Shown in pieces: positions 1-5,588 of a stretch of 5,588 nucleotides of DNA; positions within the stretch are counted from its first letter, which is position 1, and every line of letters starts with the position of its first letter. The position numbers were made by a program, and so were the translations under genes. The stretch comes from Methanomicrobiales archaeon. Lineage in GTDB: Archaea; Halobacteriota; Methanomicrobia; Methanomicrobiales; Methanomicrobiaceae. Below the pieces are notes generated by a model. The model made no database searches. It saw nothing but the letters and a program-made list of their open reading frames with translations, and had not been told where the DNA came from. The stretch covers positions 1 to 5,588 of the forward strand of contig JAAYIO010000266.1 of assembly GCA_012523385.1 (NCBI GenBank), written 5' to 3'.

Positions 1-1247
1 TCCATAAAGAGTGCCATTAAAAGAAGGATGAGACTCCCTACGGTCATGACCGCAGTCCAGACACGGTTTGGTCGCTCGGGATCTTTTATCTCCATATTGA
101 GCCAGATGATGATGAACCCCATCACGGCAAAGAAGACGGATGCAATGGCGGCGACCCCGTGGACCAGCGCCATGGGTTTTCCGATGATAACCGCACTCAC
201 GATGATGGCCGTGAAGACAAGGAGAATAAAGCGGTAGGTGGTTTTTTCATTTGATTTGATGGCATATCCGCTGTGCAGAATTCCTGAGATGGCCCGTGCC
301 CGTCCGGCCATCCCGGTCAGCACCGCACCGAACATGATGAGATACCCGATGGCAAGAAAGACCGGGGGGCCGTACGGGATGGAGCCGATGACATAGAGCA
401 CCTGCGAAAAGAGTGCATCGATGCTGAAGGTCTCGCCATGGGCCAGATACGAGATAGAAAAACCGGTGACGCCAAGAGACATGAAGAGAACGGCAATGAT
501 GCCGACAAAGACGAAGGCGATGATGAGGTCAATATTGACTCCTAAAATGGCCTTTCTGTAGAATGCCGGCCCCTTTTCATCACCGGTCCGTTCTTTGAGC
601 CATATGGAGTATAAGAGGAGGTTTAAGGATGAACCGACTGCCCCCATGAGGGCCATGACCGAAAGGAGGGAGCCGGGCGGGATCTCCGGCATTAATCCCG
701 GAAGCATTGCGGTGAACGAGATGGGGAACTGTGTGAGAGAGAAAGCGATACCGAGAAAGAGCAAGAGAGCAATCAAGACGATGATGTGTTCCAGACGCTC
801 GTAAGACTCTTTCCAGAGCAGAATGAGGATGACGGAAAGAGAGATGAATACGAGCATCCCAATCGAGTCAATGCCCGGCACCAGATAATCCATGAATATG
901 GCGCCTAAAATCAGCATGCCCCCAAAGGCGAACATCTCGAGGAGATAGATCACCATCACAAGAATCCCGCCCCAGTTCTTTGGCCCGGGAATGGTGGTAA
1001 GCCCCTCGAAGATGGTTTTTCCGGTGATCATCGTGTACCGGGCGATACCGTTTACGAATGCGAATTTGTAGATCAGCGTGATAGCAATGACCCAGAGGAG
1101 CGCGTAGCCGAAATGTGCACCTATCTCTACTGCTTCTGCAATACCGCTCTCACCTGCGGCGGCGACTGCTAAAAGAAGGCCGGGTCCGAGAAACCGGAAG
1201 TAATCGGGAAGATGGTTTTTGATTGTCTGCCAGTAATTTCCGGGCAT
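1..1247 (-). CDS. Nramp (SLC11)-superfamily membrane transporter with altered metal-site motifs, C-terminus cut by window edge
   Basis: The reverse strand reads open for 415 codons from an ATG at 1247 to the window edge, so the C-terminus is missing. An in-frame TAA lies 15 nt upstream of the ATG and a GGGAG site lies 8 nt upstream, which fixes the start. The protein is almost wholly hydrophobic, with about ten or eleven membrane helices visible. The Nramp signature is the helix-1 stretch GPGLLLAVAAAGESG (residues 21-35), a following G-[IV]-A-R-Y-T-x-x-T-G-K segment (67-77), and helix 6 GAVGSSLNLLLYS (202-214). Known members are proton-coupled importers of Mn2+ or Fe2+ that use Asp and Asn of D-P-G-N in helix 1 and Met of M-P-H in helix 6. 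Here these positions read G-E-S-G and S-S-L, so the ligands are absent. The fold assignment is fairly safe; the substrate is unknown and probably not the classical one. It diverges from the kinase-like gene at 1447. Confidence 0.82.
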   Translation of the reverse strand, partial: MPGNYWQTIKNHLPDYFRFLGPGLLLAVAAAGESGIAEAVEIGAHFGYALLWVIAITLIYKFAFVNGIARYTMITGKTIFEGLTTIPGPKNWGGILVMVIYLLEMFAFGGMLILGAIFMDYLVPGIDSIGMLVFISLSVILILLWKESYERLEHIIVLIALLLFLGIAFSLTQFPISFTAMLPGLMPEIPPGSLLSVMALMGAVGSSLNLLLYSIWLKERTGDEKGPAFYRKAILGVNIDLIIAFVFVGIIAVLFMSLGVTGFSISYLAHGETFSIDALFSQVLYVIGSIPYGPPVFLAIGYLIMFGAVLTGMAGRARAISGILHSGYAIKSNEKTTYRFILLVFTAIIVSAVIIGKPMALVHGVAAIASVFFAVMGFIIIWLNMEIKDPERPNRVWTAVMTVGSLILLLMALFM

Positions 1248-1255
1248 CGCTGTTT

Positions 1256-1260
1256 CTCCC
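1256..1260 (-). promoter_or_regulatory. Ribosome binding site of the Nramp-like gene
   Basis: GGGAG on the reverse strand, 8 nt before the ATG at 1247. It supports this ATG as the start; an in-frame TAA immediately upstream excludes a longer protein. Confidence 0.65.
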
Positions 1261-1335
1261 AGTTATAACTCATTATCTCTTTAATCAGGGGGACTTAAGG
1301 GTGTGGGAACTGCCGTGGGGCTGTGACAGCATGAA

Positions 1336-1347
1336 GAAACATATTTA
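1336..1347 (+). promoter_or_regulatory. Probable BRE/TATA promoter element of the PAS kinase-like gene
   Basis: AGAAACATATTTA-type sequence: a purine-rich BRE-like part followed by a CATATTTA box ending at 1347. Archaeal initiation about 25 nt downstream would place the transcript start near 1368-1372, about 75-80 nt before the ATG at 1447 and just before the inverted repeat at 1379. Read on the other strand the same A/T patch (AAATATG) could serve the divergent Nramp-like gene. A second weaker A/T patch at 1391-1403 is an alternative. Identified by eye only. Confidence 0.4.
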
Positions 1348-1378
1348 GTCTGCGAGCATCGTTATGTTCAATGTGTAC

Positions 1379-1425
1379 GCAGGCAGTCCTGATATCTTAT
1401 TTTGGGAGACTGCGTGACTGCCTGC
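1379..1425 (+). repeat. Perfect 10-bp inverted repeat (possible leader hairpin) before the kinase-like gene
   Basis: Arms gcaggcagtc (1379-1388) and gactgcctgc (1416-1425) are exact reverse complements separated by 27 nt. The right arm is preceded by a second gactgc (1408-1413), making a near-perfect tandem octamer (1408-1423). The left arm could therefore pair with either copy, giving two mutually exclusive stems. The structure ends 9 nt before the AGGTGAT ribosome binding site and probably lies in the 5' leader. It could be an RNA hairpin or a dimeric protein site; the function is unknown. Confidence 0.55.
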
Positions 1426-1434
1426 TCTAACAAA

Positions 1435-1441
1435 AGGTGAT
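1435..1441 (+). promoter_or_regulatory. Ribosome binding site of the PAS kinase-like gene
   Basis: AGGTGAT is complementary over all seven bases to the typical archaeal 16S rRNA 3' tail. It sits 5 nt before the ATG at 1447. A competing out-of-frame ATG at 1443 is only 1 nt away, so spacing favours 1447. Confidence 0.75.
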
Positions 1442-1446
1442 TATGT

Positions 1447-2904
1447 ATGTCTGCACGAGAAGATGTGCCGATTTCTGATGGCTGCCGTGGATTTTGTGAG
1501 GATGCACCGCATGGTATGCTTATTGCAGATGTGGCCGGCGTCATTGTCTGGGCCAACAGAGCGGCAGCCGGGATTCTCGCCCATGAATCTTTGGATGAGT
1601 TGCTGTACAAGCCGCTGTTCTCAGTTCTCTTTTCTCTCCGGACGGGGAGTTGGGATAATCTCTCTTTCCATACCCAAAAGACCGGAACATTCACCTTTTC
1701 TGCTCTTCCTACCAGCCGCATGAGTGGTGAATCCTCATTTGATGTCATGATCATTCGTGCAACGCGGGATGGAAAGGAATGGTATTACCTTTACCTCACC
1801 CCTCAGTTCGAAAAACAGATCTCCACCCGTACAACACGGCGCGATGCGGAGCGGCTCAATCTCGCACTCCGCTGTGCGGAACTTGGGGCATGGGACCTGA
1901 ATCTCCGTACCGGTGTGATGGTTGTAGAAGACCGCTGGGCAAAGGTGATTGGGTATCAGCCGGACGAACTGTTGCCCTTCACCGCAGAGAAGTACTTTGA
2001 ACTTCTCCATCCTGATGATCGGGAGGAGTCCATTAGCCTCTTCTCCGGCTGGAGTAAAGGCAAAAATCCGTCCGGCTCCGGTGAGGTGCGTCTGCGCCAT
2101 AAGGATGGTCATTGGGTCTGGATTCGGTCGCACTGGCAGGTGTTCTGGAGCCCTGAAAAGGAACCTGAGCTCATGGTGGTGGGGGTGCACCAGAATATCA
2201 CGGATAAAGTCAAGAAGGATGAGGCGATTCGCCAGGCGCAGAGAAAGATTGCGATGCTCTCATCGGTGACCTGTCAAGATATCTTAAATCAGGTGACGGT
2301 TATCCGGATGCTCTATGATATCATGGAGATGACGGGCGAAGTCTCCTCCGAGTCTGATACGTGGAAGCAACTCTCAAAGATCAATGACGCAGCGCTTGCC
2401 ATTGAACGGCAGATAGGGTTCACCCGCGATTATGAGGATCTTGGTTCCGAGCCTCCTCTGTGGCAGGATGTCGGGGAACTGACTGACCGGGTGGCAGCGA
2501 TGCCCGCATTTTCTGCACTCACGGTGACCTGCACCTGCCGCACGATTGCCGTCTATGCCGACCCGAAGCTGGAGCGGGTGATGACTGAACTCTTTACAAA
2601 TGCACTACAGCACGGCGGTAAGGTGACCTCTATTACGGTGTCCTGTAGTACATCCCCGGATGGCACTGTCGTCATCACTATTGCGGATGACGGTGTTGGC
2701 ATTGCAGAGAACCGCAAGAAAACGATTTTTTCACGGGGCATAGGGGTAGTAACCCGCTATGGGCTCTATCTCTCGCGTGAGATCCTCTCGGTAACAGGCA
2801 TAACGATACAGGAGACCGGGACGGAAGGAACCGGAGCGGTCTTTTCCCTTTCTGTCCCGCAGGAGAGCTGGAGGATGCAAACGAATCCAGCTCTTTCTCG
2901 TTGA
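1447..2904 (+). CDS. Soluble PAS-PAS histidine-kinase-like sensor lacking the phospho-acceptor histidine
   Basis: This 485-residue protein has no membrane segment and is probably cytoplasmic. Domains in order: a divergent PAS domain (about 16-122), a PAS_3-type domain (about 135-256, with ELGAWDLNLRTG, FELLHPDDRE and RLRHKDGHWVWI), a short helical linker, a dimerisation/phosphotransfer-like region (262-335) and an HATPase_c domain (370-472). In the ATPase domain I see the N-box ELFTNALQHGG (N385), the G1 box ADDGVGI (413-419) and a G3-like GTGAVFSL (461-468). The G2 box is degenerate: where relatives have T-G-x-G-L, this has T-R-Y-G-L (R437). The archaeal box usually reads R-H-D-I-L-N-Q; here it reads C-Q-D-I-L-N-Q, with Gln at 277, and no histidine lies between residues 249 and 388. 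Autophosphorylation at the usual site is therefore not expected. No response regulator or receiver domain is adjacent. It could be a pseudokinase that pairs with another kinase, or a PAS sensor acting by binding alone. Confidence 0.88.
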   Translation: MSAREDVPISDGCRGFCEDAPHGMLIADVAGVIVWANRAAAGILAHESLDELLYKPLFSVLFSLRTGSWDNLSFHTQKTGTFTFSALPTSRMSGESSFDVMIIRATRDGKEWYYLYLTPQFEKQISTRTTRRDAERLNLALRCAELGAWDLNLRTGVMVVEDRWAKVIGYQPDELLPFTAEKYFELLHPDDREESISLFSGWSKGKNPSGSGEVRLRHKDGHWVWIRSHWQVFWSPEKEPELMVVGVHQNITDKVKKDEAIRQAQRKIAMLSSVTCQDILNQVTVIRMLYDIMEMTGEVSSESDTWKQLSKINDAALAIERQIGFTRDYEDLGSEPPLWQDVGELTDRVAAMPAFSALTVTCTCRTIAVYADPKLERVMTELFTNALQHGGKVTSITVSCSTSPDGTVVITIADDGVGIAENRKKTIFSRGIGVVTRYGLYLSREILSVTGITIQETGTEGTGAVFSLSVPQESWRMQTNPALSR

Positions 2905-2905
2905 T

Positions 2906-2932
2906 TAGGGGATTTCCCTATTATTTTAGGGA
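2906..2932. terminator. Shared inverted-repeat cluster between convergent genes, possible bidirectional terminator
   Basis: TAGGG (2906-2910), CCCTA (2916-2920) and TAGGG (2927-2931) form two alternative short stems. The middle copy can pair with either neighbour, and the right pairing extends to six base pairs (2915-2920 with 2927-2932). TTATTTT at 2921-2927 follows the first stem on the plus strand. The cluster starts right after the kinase-like stop codon at 2904 and ends 8 nt before the permease stop at 2940. Position and composition suggest transcription ends here from both sides; the stems are short, so this is tentative. Confidence 0.4.
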
Positions 2933-2939
2933 GTGTTGT

Positions 2940-4004
2940 TTAGGTACTGCTGTCCTCTGTCTCATCGCTCATTAAATAGGCAATCCAGCGGGGGCGGTCG
3001 TCTCCATCAAGGAGCGTTCGCATGATGACGGCCAAAGGAATGGCGAGGAACATGCCGACGATGCCCAGAACTGCTGTACTGACTAAGAGGGCGATGACGA
3101 CGGTAAGAGGCGTGAGCCGCATGTCGTTTGATGCAATCTTTGCAAAGACGACGTTTTCAATGACGAAGTTGATGATGGCTATTCCTGCAAGGACGATGAT
3201 GACGCCGCCCCATCCGAATTCAAGCCAAGCAAGGATGACTGCCGGTACACAGGCGATGAAGAGGCCGATATAGGGAATATAGCTGAGGACGATGGTAAGG
3301 ACTCCCCAGAGAATGGCGAGGTCCACGCCGACGATGTACATGAATGCCCCGATGGATCCACCGAGCAGAATATTGGTCTTTGTCCGCACGACGATGACAT
3401 CATAGGTGTTTTTGATAAGCGTAGGGAGGTTTTTGCTGAGGGTGCTTTTAGAACCGAATGAACGGTTGAGTTTTGCCTGCAGGGTCGGCAGTTCAAAGAG
3501 GATAAAGGCAGTGACAATGAGGACAAAGAATCCGTTGACGATTACTCCTGACACATTGCCTGCGATTGACATTGCGGGTTTGATCAGATTTTGCAGGCTG
3601 AAGGTGCCTGATCCGAGGATGTCATATATGGAAAATCCGTATGTTCCAAGGAGCGAATCAAGCCCTGCAAGGTTGGTGTTGAGTTGCTCCTGGTACTTGG
3701 GCAGTTCTCCGACAAATACCGCAAGCGAAATGATCGTGAGAACAAAGAGGACGACACCAACCAACATGTAGAGGGCGGTGATGATACCGGTGCCTGCCCA
3801 GACGGGCACTTTTCTTTTCTGTAGCGAGAAGAGCAGGGGGGCCGCGAAGAGCGCCATCACGAGCCCGAGCAGGATGATGGAGACGACATCGGCAAATAAT
3901 GTGATTGCGTAGAGAGCTACGAGGATAGCGGCAAATGCGACGAGTGATCGCAGAGGGCCAATGGGGGATTCCTTGTATTCCTGAATGAGCTGTGTGCGGG
4001 GCAT
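2940..4004 (-). CDS. AI-2E/PerM family permease (eight-helix membrane protein)
   Basis: This 354-residue polytopic membrane protein has the normal length of the family once called UPF0118. Hydrophobic helices lie at about 20-36, 40-60, 70-97, 149-171, 212-226, 228-262, 265-285 and 300-330, with the usual non-membrane stretch of about 50 residues (98-148) after the third helix. Family marks are SYIPYIGLFIACVPAVILA (241-259) and L-T-P-L followed by GIVGMFLAIPLAV (314-326). Characterised relatives include the E. coli autoinducer-2 exporter TqsA and Na+/H+ antiporters of halophilic bacteria. The substrate cannot be read from sequence, and an AI-2 role in an archaeon should not be assumed. The ATG at 4004 lies 6 nt after the stop codon of the winged-helix regulator and has no Shine-Dalgarno sequence, which suggests translational coupling within one operon. 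The C-terminus (from about 335) is a short acidic tail. Confidence 0.9.
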   Translation of the reverse strand: MPRTQLIQEYKESPIGPLRSLVAFAAILVALYAITLFADVVSIILLGLVMALFAAPLLFSLQKRKVPVWAGTGIITALYMLVGVVLFVLTIISLAVFVGELPKYQEQLNTNLAGLDSLLGTYGFSIYDILGSGTFSLQNLIKPAMSIAGNVSGVIVNGFFVLIVTAFILFELPTLQAKLNRSFGSKSTLSKNLPTLIKNTYDVIVVRTKTNILLGGSIGAFMYIVGVDLAILWGVLTIVLSYIPYIGLFIACVPAVILAWLEFGWGGVIIVLAGIAIINFVIENVVFAKIASNDMRLTPLTVVIALLVSTAVLGIVGMFLAIPLAVIMRTLLDGDDRPRWIAYLMSDETEDSST

Positions 4005-4010
4005 ATTAGA

Positions 4011-4946
4011 TTAGTGTTGTTGGGAGTGGGGTGATATTTGTTTGGATTGTTTTTTTTGGGTTTTTTGGGTGGAGTGGTTTGGCATTACGTAATCTGGTGA
4101 AACGGGTTTCCCGGACGTAACAAAGACTGCAGACCGAACCTCGGACGATTCCTTATCTGCCTGACGGGTTGCATCAGCAACGGGGCGGTCCGGCTGATAG
4201 TCCCGAAGGATTTTCTTTGCTTCCGGGTTGAGCAGATAGCGTACGTACTTCCCGTATTTTGTGGCGGAAACAGTGCCGTCAGCACAGAGCCGTTTTATCT
4301 GCCAGGTGACAGCAGAACCGGATATGCCGAGGTATTCGGCGACTTCTTTACGTGATGCGTTGGAATGAAGAGTCAGGATTTCAAAGATTTGGCGCACGGT
4401 ATCACTCCTGAGTTCCATCAGGATGGTCTGTTGGAATTCCTCATATCTGGCATTATTTTCAAAATACGAGATATTTCCGTTTTTATTAACCGAGATAATC
4501 TTCTGTTCTCTCTGTAACATTTTGAGGTGATATTGTTTGGTTCCCTTTCCGATGGTGAACTCACGTGCAAGAGCAGAAAAGGTAATCCCCGGGTTATTGC
4601 AGATCTCATCAAACATTTTGGAACGAATCGTGTTGTCAAGAACATTCTTTTTCGCAATCCGCCGACAACCCAGATAAATCCATATTTTTAAGGCAAGCAG
4701 AAGTTCAATCGGGAATATCAGAGCGGGGGAGATACAGAGTGCAATACCGATGAGCATTGCGCGGGGGGTTAGCTCCCAGAACGTGATGGGGGTGAAATCA
4801 TGTGTCTCTCTATCCGGGTCTGTATCTAAGGCCGGTTTGACAATATACCCTCCGGGTGCTGCGGTTGCTGAACCGATGAGGTACATGGAAAGGATGATAA
4901 AAATAATTGTGAGGGTGAGTGGCCGTTTTCCTGCCATTACTGACAT
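4011..4946 (-). CDS. Membrane-anchored transcriptional regulator with two winged helix-turn-helix domains
   Basis: This 311-residue protein begins with a signal-anchor helix (about 9-29), then a short probably extracytoplasmic stretch (30-60) carrying GGYIVKPALDTD (32-43), and a second helix (62-93). Two winged helix-turn-helix domains follow on the cytoplasmic side. The first is at about 105-165 (ITFSALAREFTIGKGTKQYHLKML, with a recognition helix around 133-146 and a wing ending ISYFEN). The second is at about 180-242 (SRKEVAEYLGISGSAVTWQIKRL-like, with a wing ending YVRYLL). The tail (243-311) is polar and rich in Q, K, S and H, with no recognisable fold. The architecture matches a type of regulator I associate with Methanomicrobiales, which would read an envelope signal and act on DNA from the membrane. 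No strong Shine-Dalgarno sequence precedes the ATG at 4946; an ATG at 4937 is an alternative start. It follows the broken secreted-protein gene by 35 nt and precedes the permease by 6 nt. Target genes are unknown; autoregulation is plausible. Confidence 0.85.
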   Translation of the reverse strand: MSVMAGKRPLTLTIIFIILSMYLIGSATAAPGGYIVKPALDTDPDRETHDFTPITFWELTPRAMLIGIALCISPALIFPIELLLALKIWIYLGCRRIAKKNVLDNTIRSKMFDEICNNPGITFSALAREFTIGKGTKQYHLKMLQREQKIISVNKNGNISYFENNARYEEFQQTILMELRSDTVRQIFEILTLHSNASRKEVAEYLGISGSAVTWQIKRLCADGTVSATKYGKYVRYLLNPEAKKILRDYQPDRPVADATRQADKESSEVRSAVFVTSGKPVSPDYVMPNHSTQKTQKKQSKQISPHSQQH

Positions 4947-4981
4947 CTCATCGTTATGGACGATTACGGTTGTGGTTATTT

Positions 4982-5430
4982 TTATGACCAGATAAAAGTA
5001 TAATCCTCAACTCCCTGCACATGCTGTCCATATATCCAGGAATTCCATGTTCCCGGAGCTATGCCTCCTGACTTGGTAATGGAGAGACGAATTCGTCCAT
5101 CTTTTACGCCGTCATCGGCATCATAATATGGGCCGAGTGTCGCATCCGGTGCGATAATGGTGAGCGAAAGTGAATTTTGCCTATATCCCCAATTTAGATC
5201 AACATTCAGGTTGTCTGTTCCAGATGACACATATTTTGAAAACTGGTCAGTCTCGCCCTGAGTTATTGTGAAATATGTGCTGAGGGGCAATATTCCTCCC
5301 AATTTACCCGTATCACCTGCAGGGGTTACAATGTACCCATTATTCTATTCTATGTCTCCTCGGCAGCGGCTGCTGATATAGCCAATGCCGCAATTATCAG
5401 TGTCATGGTGATAATTCTCAACGTTTTCAT
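4982..5430 (-). pseudogene. Secreted beta-rich (pre-peptidase C-terminal-like) protein gene, broken after the signal peptide
   Basis: The ATG at 5430 opens a clean signal peptide, MKTLRIITMTLIIAALAISA followed by AAAEET. It then hits TAG at 5352-5350. The rest is open in another frame from 5344 to the TAA at 4984-4982 (120 residues): NNGYIVTPAGDTG, LPLSTYFTITQGET, a V-D-L-N-W strand, SLSLTIIAPDATLGPY, D-A-D-D-G, GRIRLSITKSGG, GTWNSWIYG and a final YTFIW. The alternating strands resemble small secreted pre-peptidase C-terminal-type beta-sandwiches. That second frame has its own TAG at 5347-5345, so no single-base shift joins the parts. Removing the 8 nt at 5352-5345 would give a continuous 146-residue protein. 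The break lies in a TAGAA pentamer tandem repeat. The well-placed promoter argues that 5430 is the true start. The downstream frame has no ATG or GTG; a TTG at 5302 is its first possible start and would lack a signal peptide. Recent pseudogene or sequencing error are both possible. Confidence 0.68.
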
Positions 5431-5454
5431 GGTATCATGGAGAATTTGGAATTG

Positions 5455-5470
5455 AGATATATCGTTTTTC
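5455..5470 (-). promoter_or_regulatory. BRE/TATA promoter of the secreted protein-regulator-permease operon
   Basis: On the reverse strand GAAAAAC (BRE-like, 5470-5464) runs into GATATATC (5463-5456). This is the clearest archaeal core promoter in the window. With the box centred near 5459, transcription should start around 5433-5438, only 3-8 nt before the ATG at 5430. That predicts a leaderless or nearly leaderless transcript and explains why no Shine-Dalgarno sequence is seen there. Confidence 0.65.
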
Positions 5471-5516
5471 TGGTACAATCATCTACACGTTGACTGACGT
5501 GTAAACGATTGGGCCA
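5471..5516. promoter_or_regulatory. 46-bp imperfect palindrome abutting the promoter, candidate operator
   Basis: Two 20-base arms (5471-5490 and 5497-5516) flank a 6-nt centre and match as reverse complements at 16 of 20 positions. The innermost seven bases, TACACGT and ACGTGTA, match perfectly. The left edge touches the BRE at 5470, the normal position for an archaeal activator or repressor site. The size suits a dimer or a pair of dimers of a winged-helix protein. The membrane-anchored regulator encoded in the same operon is an obvious but untested candidate to bind it. Confidence 0.6.
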
Positions 5517-5588
5517 TAAAATGTTAATAAAACGGCGTCAAGAGTCATACGCGTAGAATCAAAAAGGTGTTGCACGGGGCTCACCGAA

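Noticed and set aside
28..804. Short open frames on both strands over the Nramp-like gene
   Set aside because: The continuous 415-codon minus-strand frame with clear family motifs explains this region; the others are Met/Arg/Ser-rich shadows.
1735..2190. Minus-strand open frame of 151 codons inside the kinase-like gene
   Set aside because: It is antisense to the well-supported PAS domains, has no recognisable domain and no ribosome binding site; it is a shadow of the plus-strand gene. The same applies to the open frame at 1368-1754.
4975..4984. Separate promoter for the regulator (ATAAAAATA on the minus strand)
   Set aside because: The A/T patch lies at the right distance for a leaderless start at 4946 but lacks a convincing BRE, and the short gap suits an operon. 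It cannot be excluded.
4982..5302. Intact 106-residue cytoplasmic protein starting at TTG 5302
   Set aside because: The frame stays open upstream through NGYIVTPAGDTGK, which resembles the neighbour's post-signal segment, and a signal peptide with a well-placed promoter lies at 5430. A broken secreted protein is the better reading.
5345..5352. Pyrrolysine read-through of TAG in the secreted-protein gene
   Set aside because: Reading TAG as an amino acid would not correct the frame difference between the signal peptide and the mature domain, and no pyrrolysine genes are in the window.
5548..5555. TACGCGTA 8-bp palindrome
   Set aside because: It does not extend beyond eight bases and has no clear relation to a promoter; it may be chance.
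5517..5588. Possible plus-strand gene start after AAAAAGGTG near 5562-5570
   Set aside because: Only a GTG or TTG start with a few codons fits before the window ends, so coding cannot be judged.

Overview
The window looks like a chromosome segment of a methanogenic archaeon, most likely in or near the order Methanomicrobiales. The evidence is archaeal BRE/TATA-type promoters, a ribosome binding site matching the archaeal 16S tail, a PAS histidine-kinase-like protein with the archaeal 'DILNQ' type of dimerisation box, and a membrane-anchored tandem winged-helix regulator of a type I associate with these methanogens. The taxon is an inference from family resemblance; no rRNA or methanogenesis gene is present.

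Layout. Positions 1-1247 (minus strand) hold most of an Nramp-superfamily membrane transporter that runs off the left edge. Its usual metal-ligand motifs are replaced. A 199-bp divergent intergenic region follows, with a TATA-like element and a perfect 10-bp inverted repeat in the leader of the next gene. Positions 1447-2904 (plus) encode a soluble PAS-PAS sensor histidine-kinase-like protein in which the phospho-accepting histidine is replaced by glutamine. It ends at a small inverted-repeat cluster shared with the convergent minus-strand genes.

Positions 2940-5430 (minus) form one apparent transcription unit. In order of transcription it contains: a small secreted protein gene that is broken just after its signal peptide (5430-4982); a membrane-anchored regulator with two cytoplasmic winged helix-turn-helix domains (4946-4011); and an AI-2E/PerM-family eight-helix permease (4004-2940). 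The gaps are 35 and 6 nt. Upstream lies a strong BRE/TATA element placed so that the mRNA would be nearly leaderless. Directly abutting it is a 46-bp imperfect palindrome, a good operator candidate.

How the genes may work together (inference): the secreted protein and the extracytoplasmic stretch of the regulator share a G-Y-I-V-x-P-A motif just after their signal or anchor segments. This suggests an envelope-sensing unit in which an outside signal reaches the DNA through a membrane-tethered regulator, possibly controlling its own operon, including the permease, through the palindrome. The first gene is disrupted here, so the system may be decaying in this strain, or the lesion may be a sequencing error. 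I see no mobile element, CRISPR array, tRNA or rRNA.
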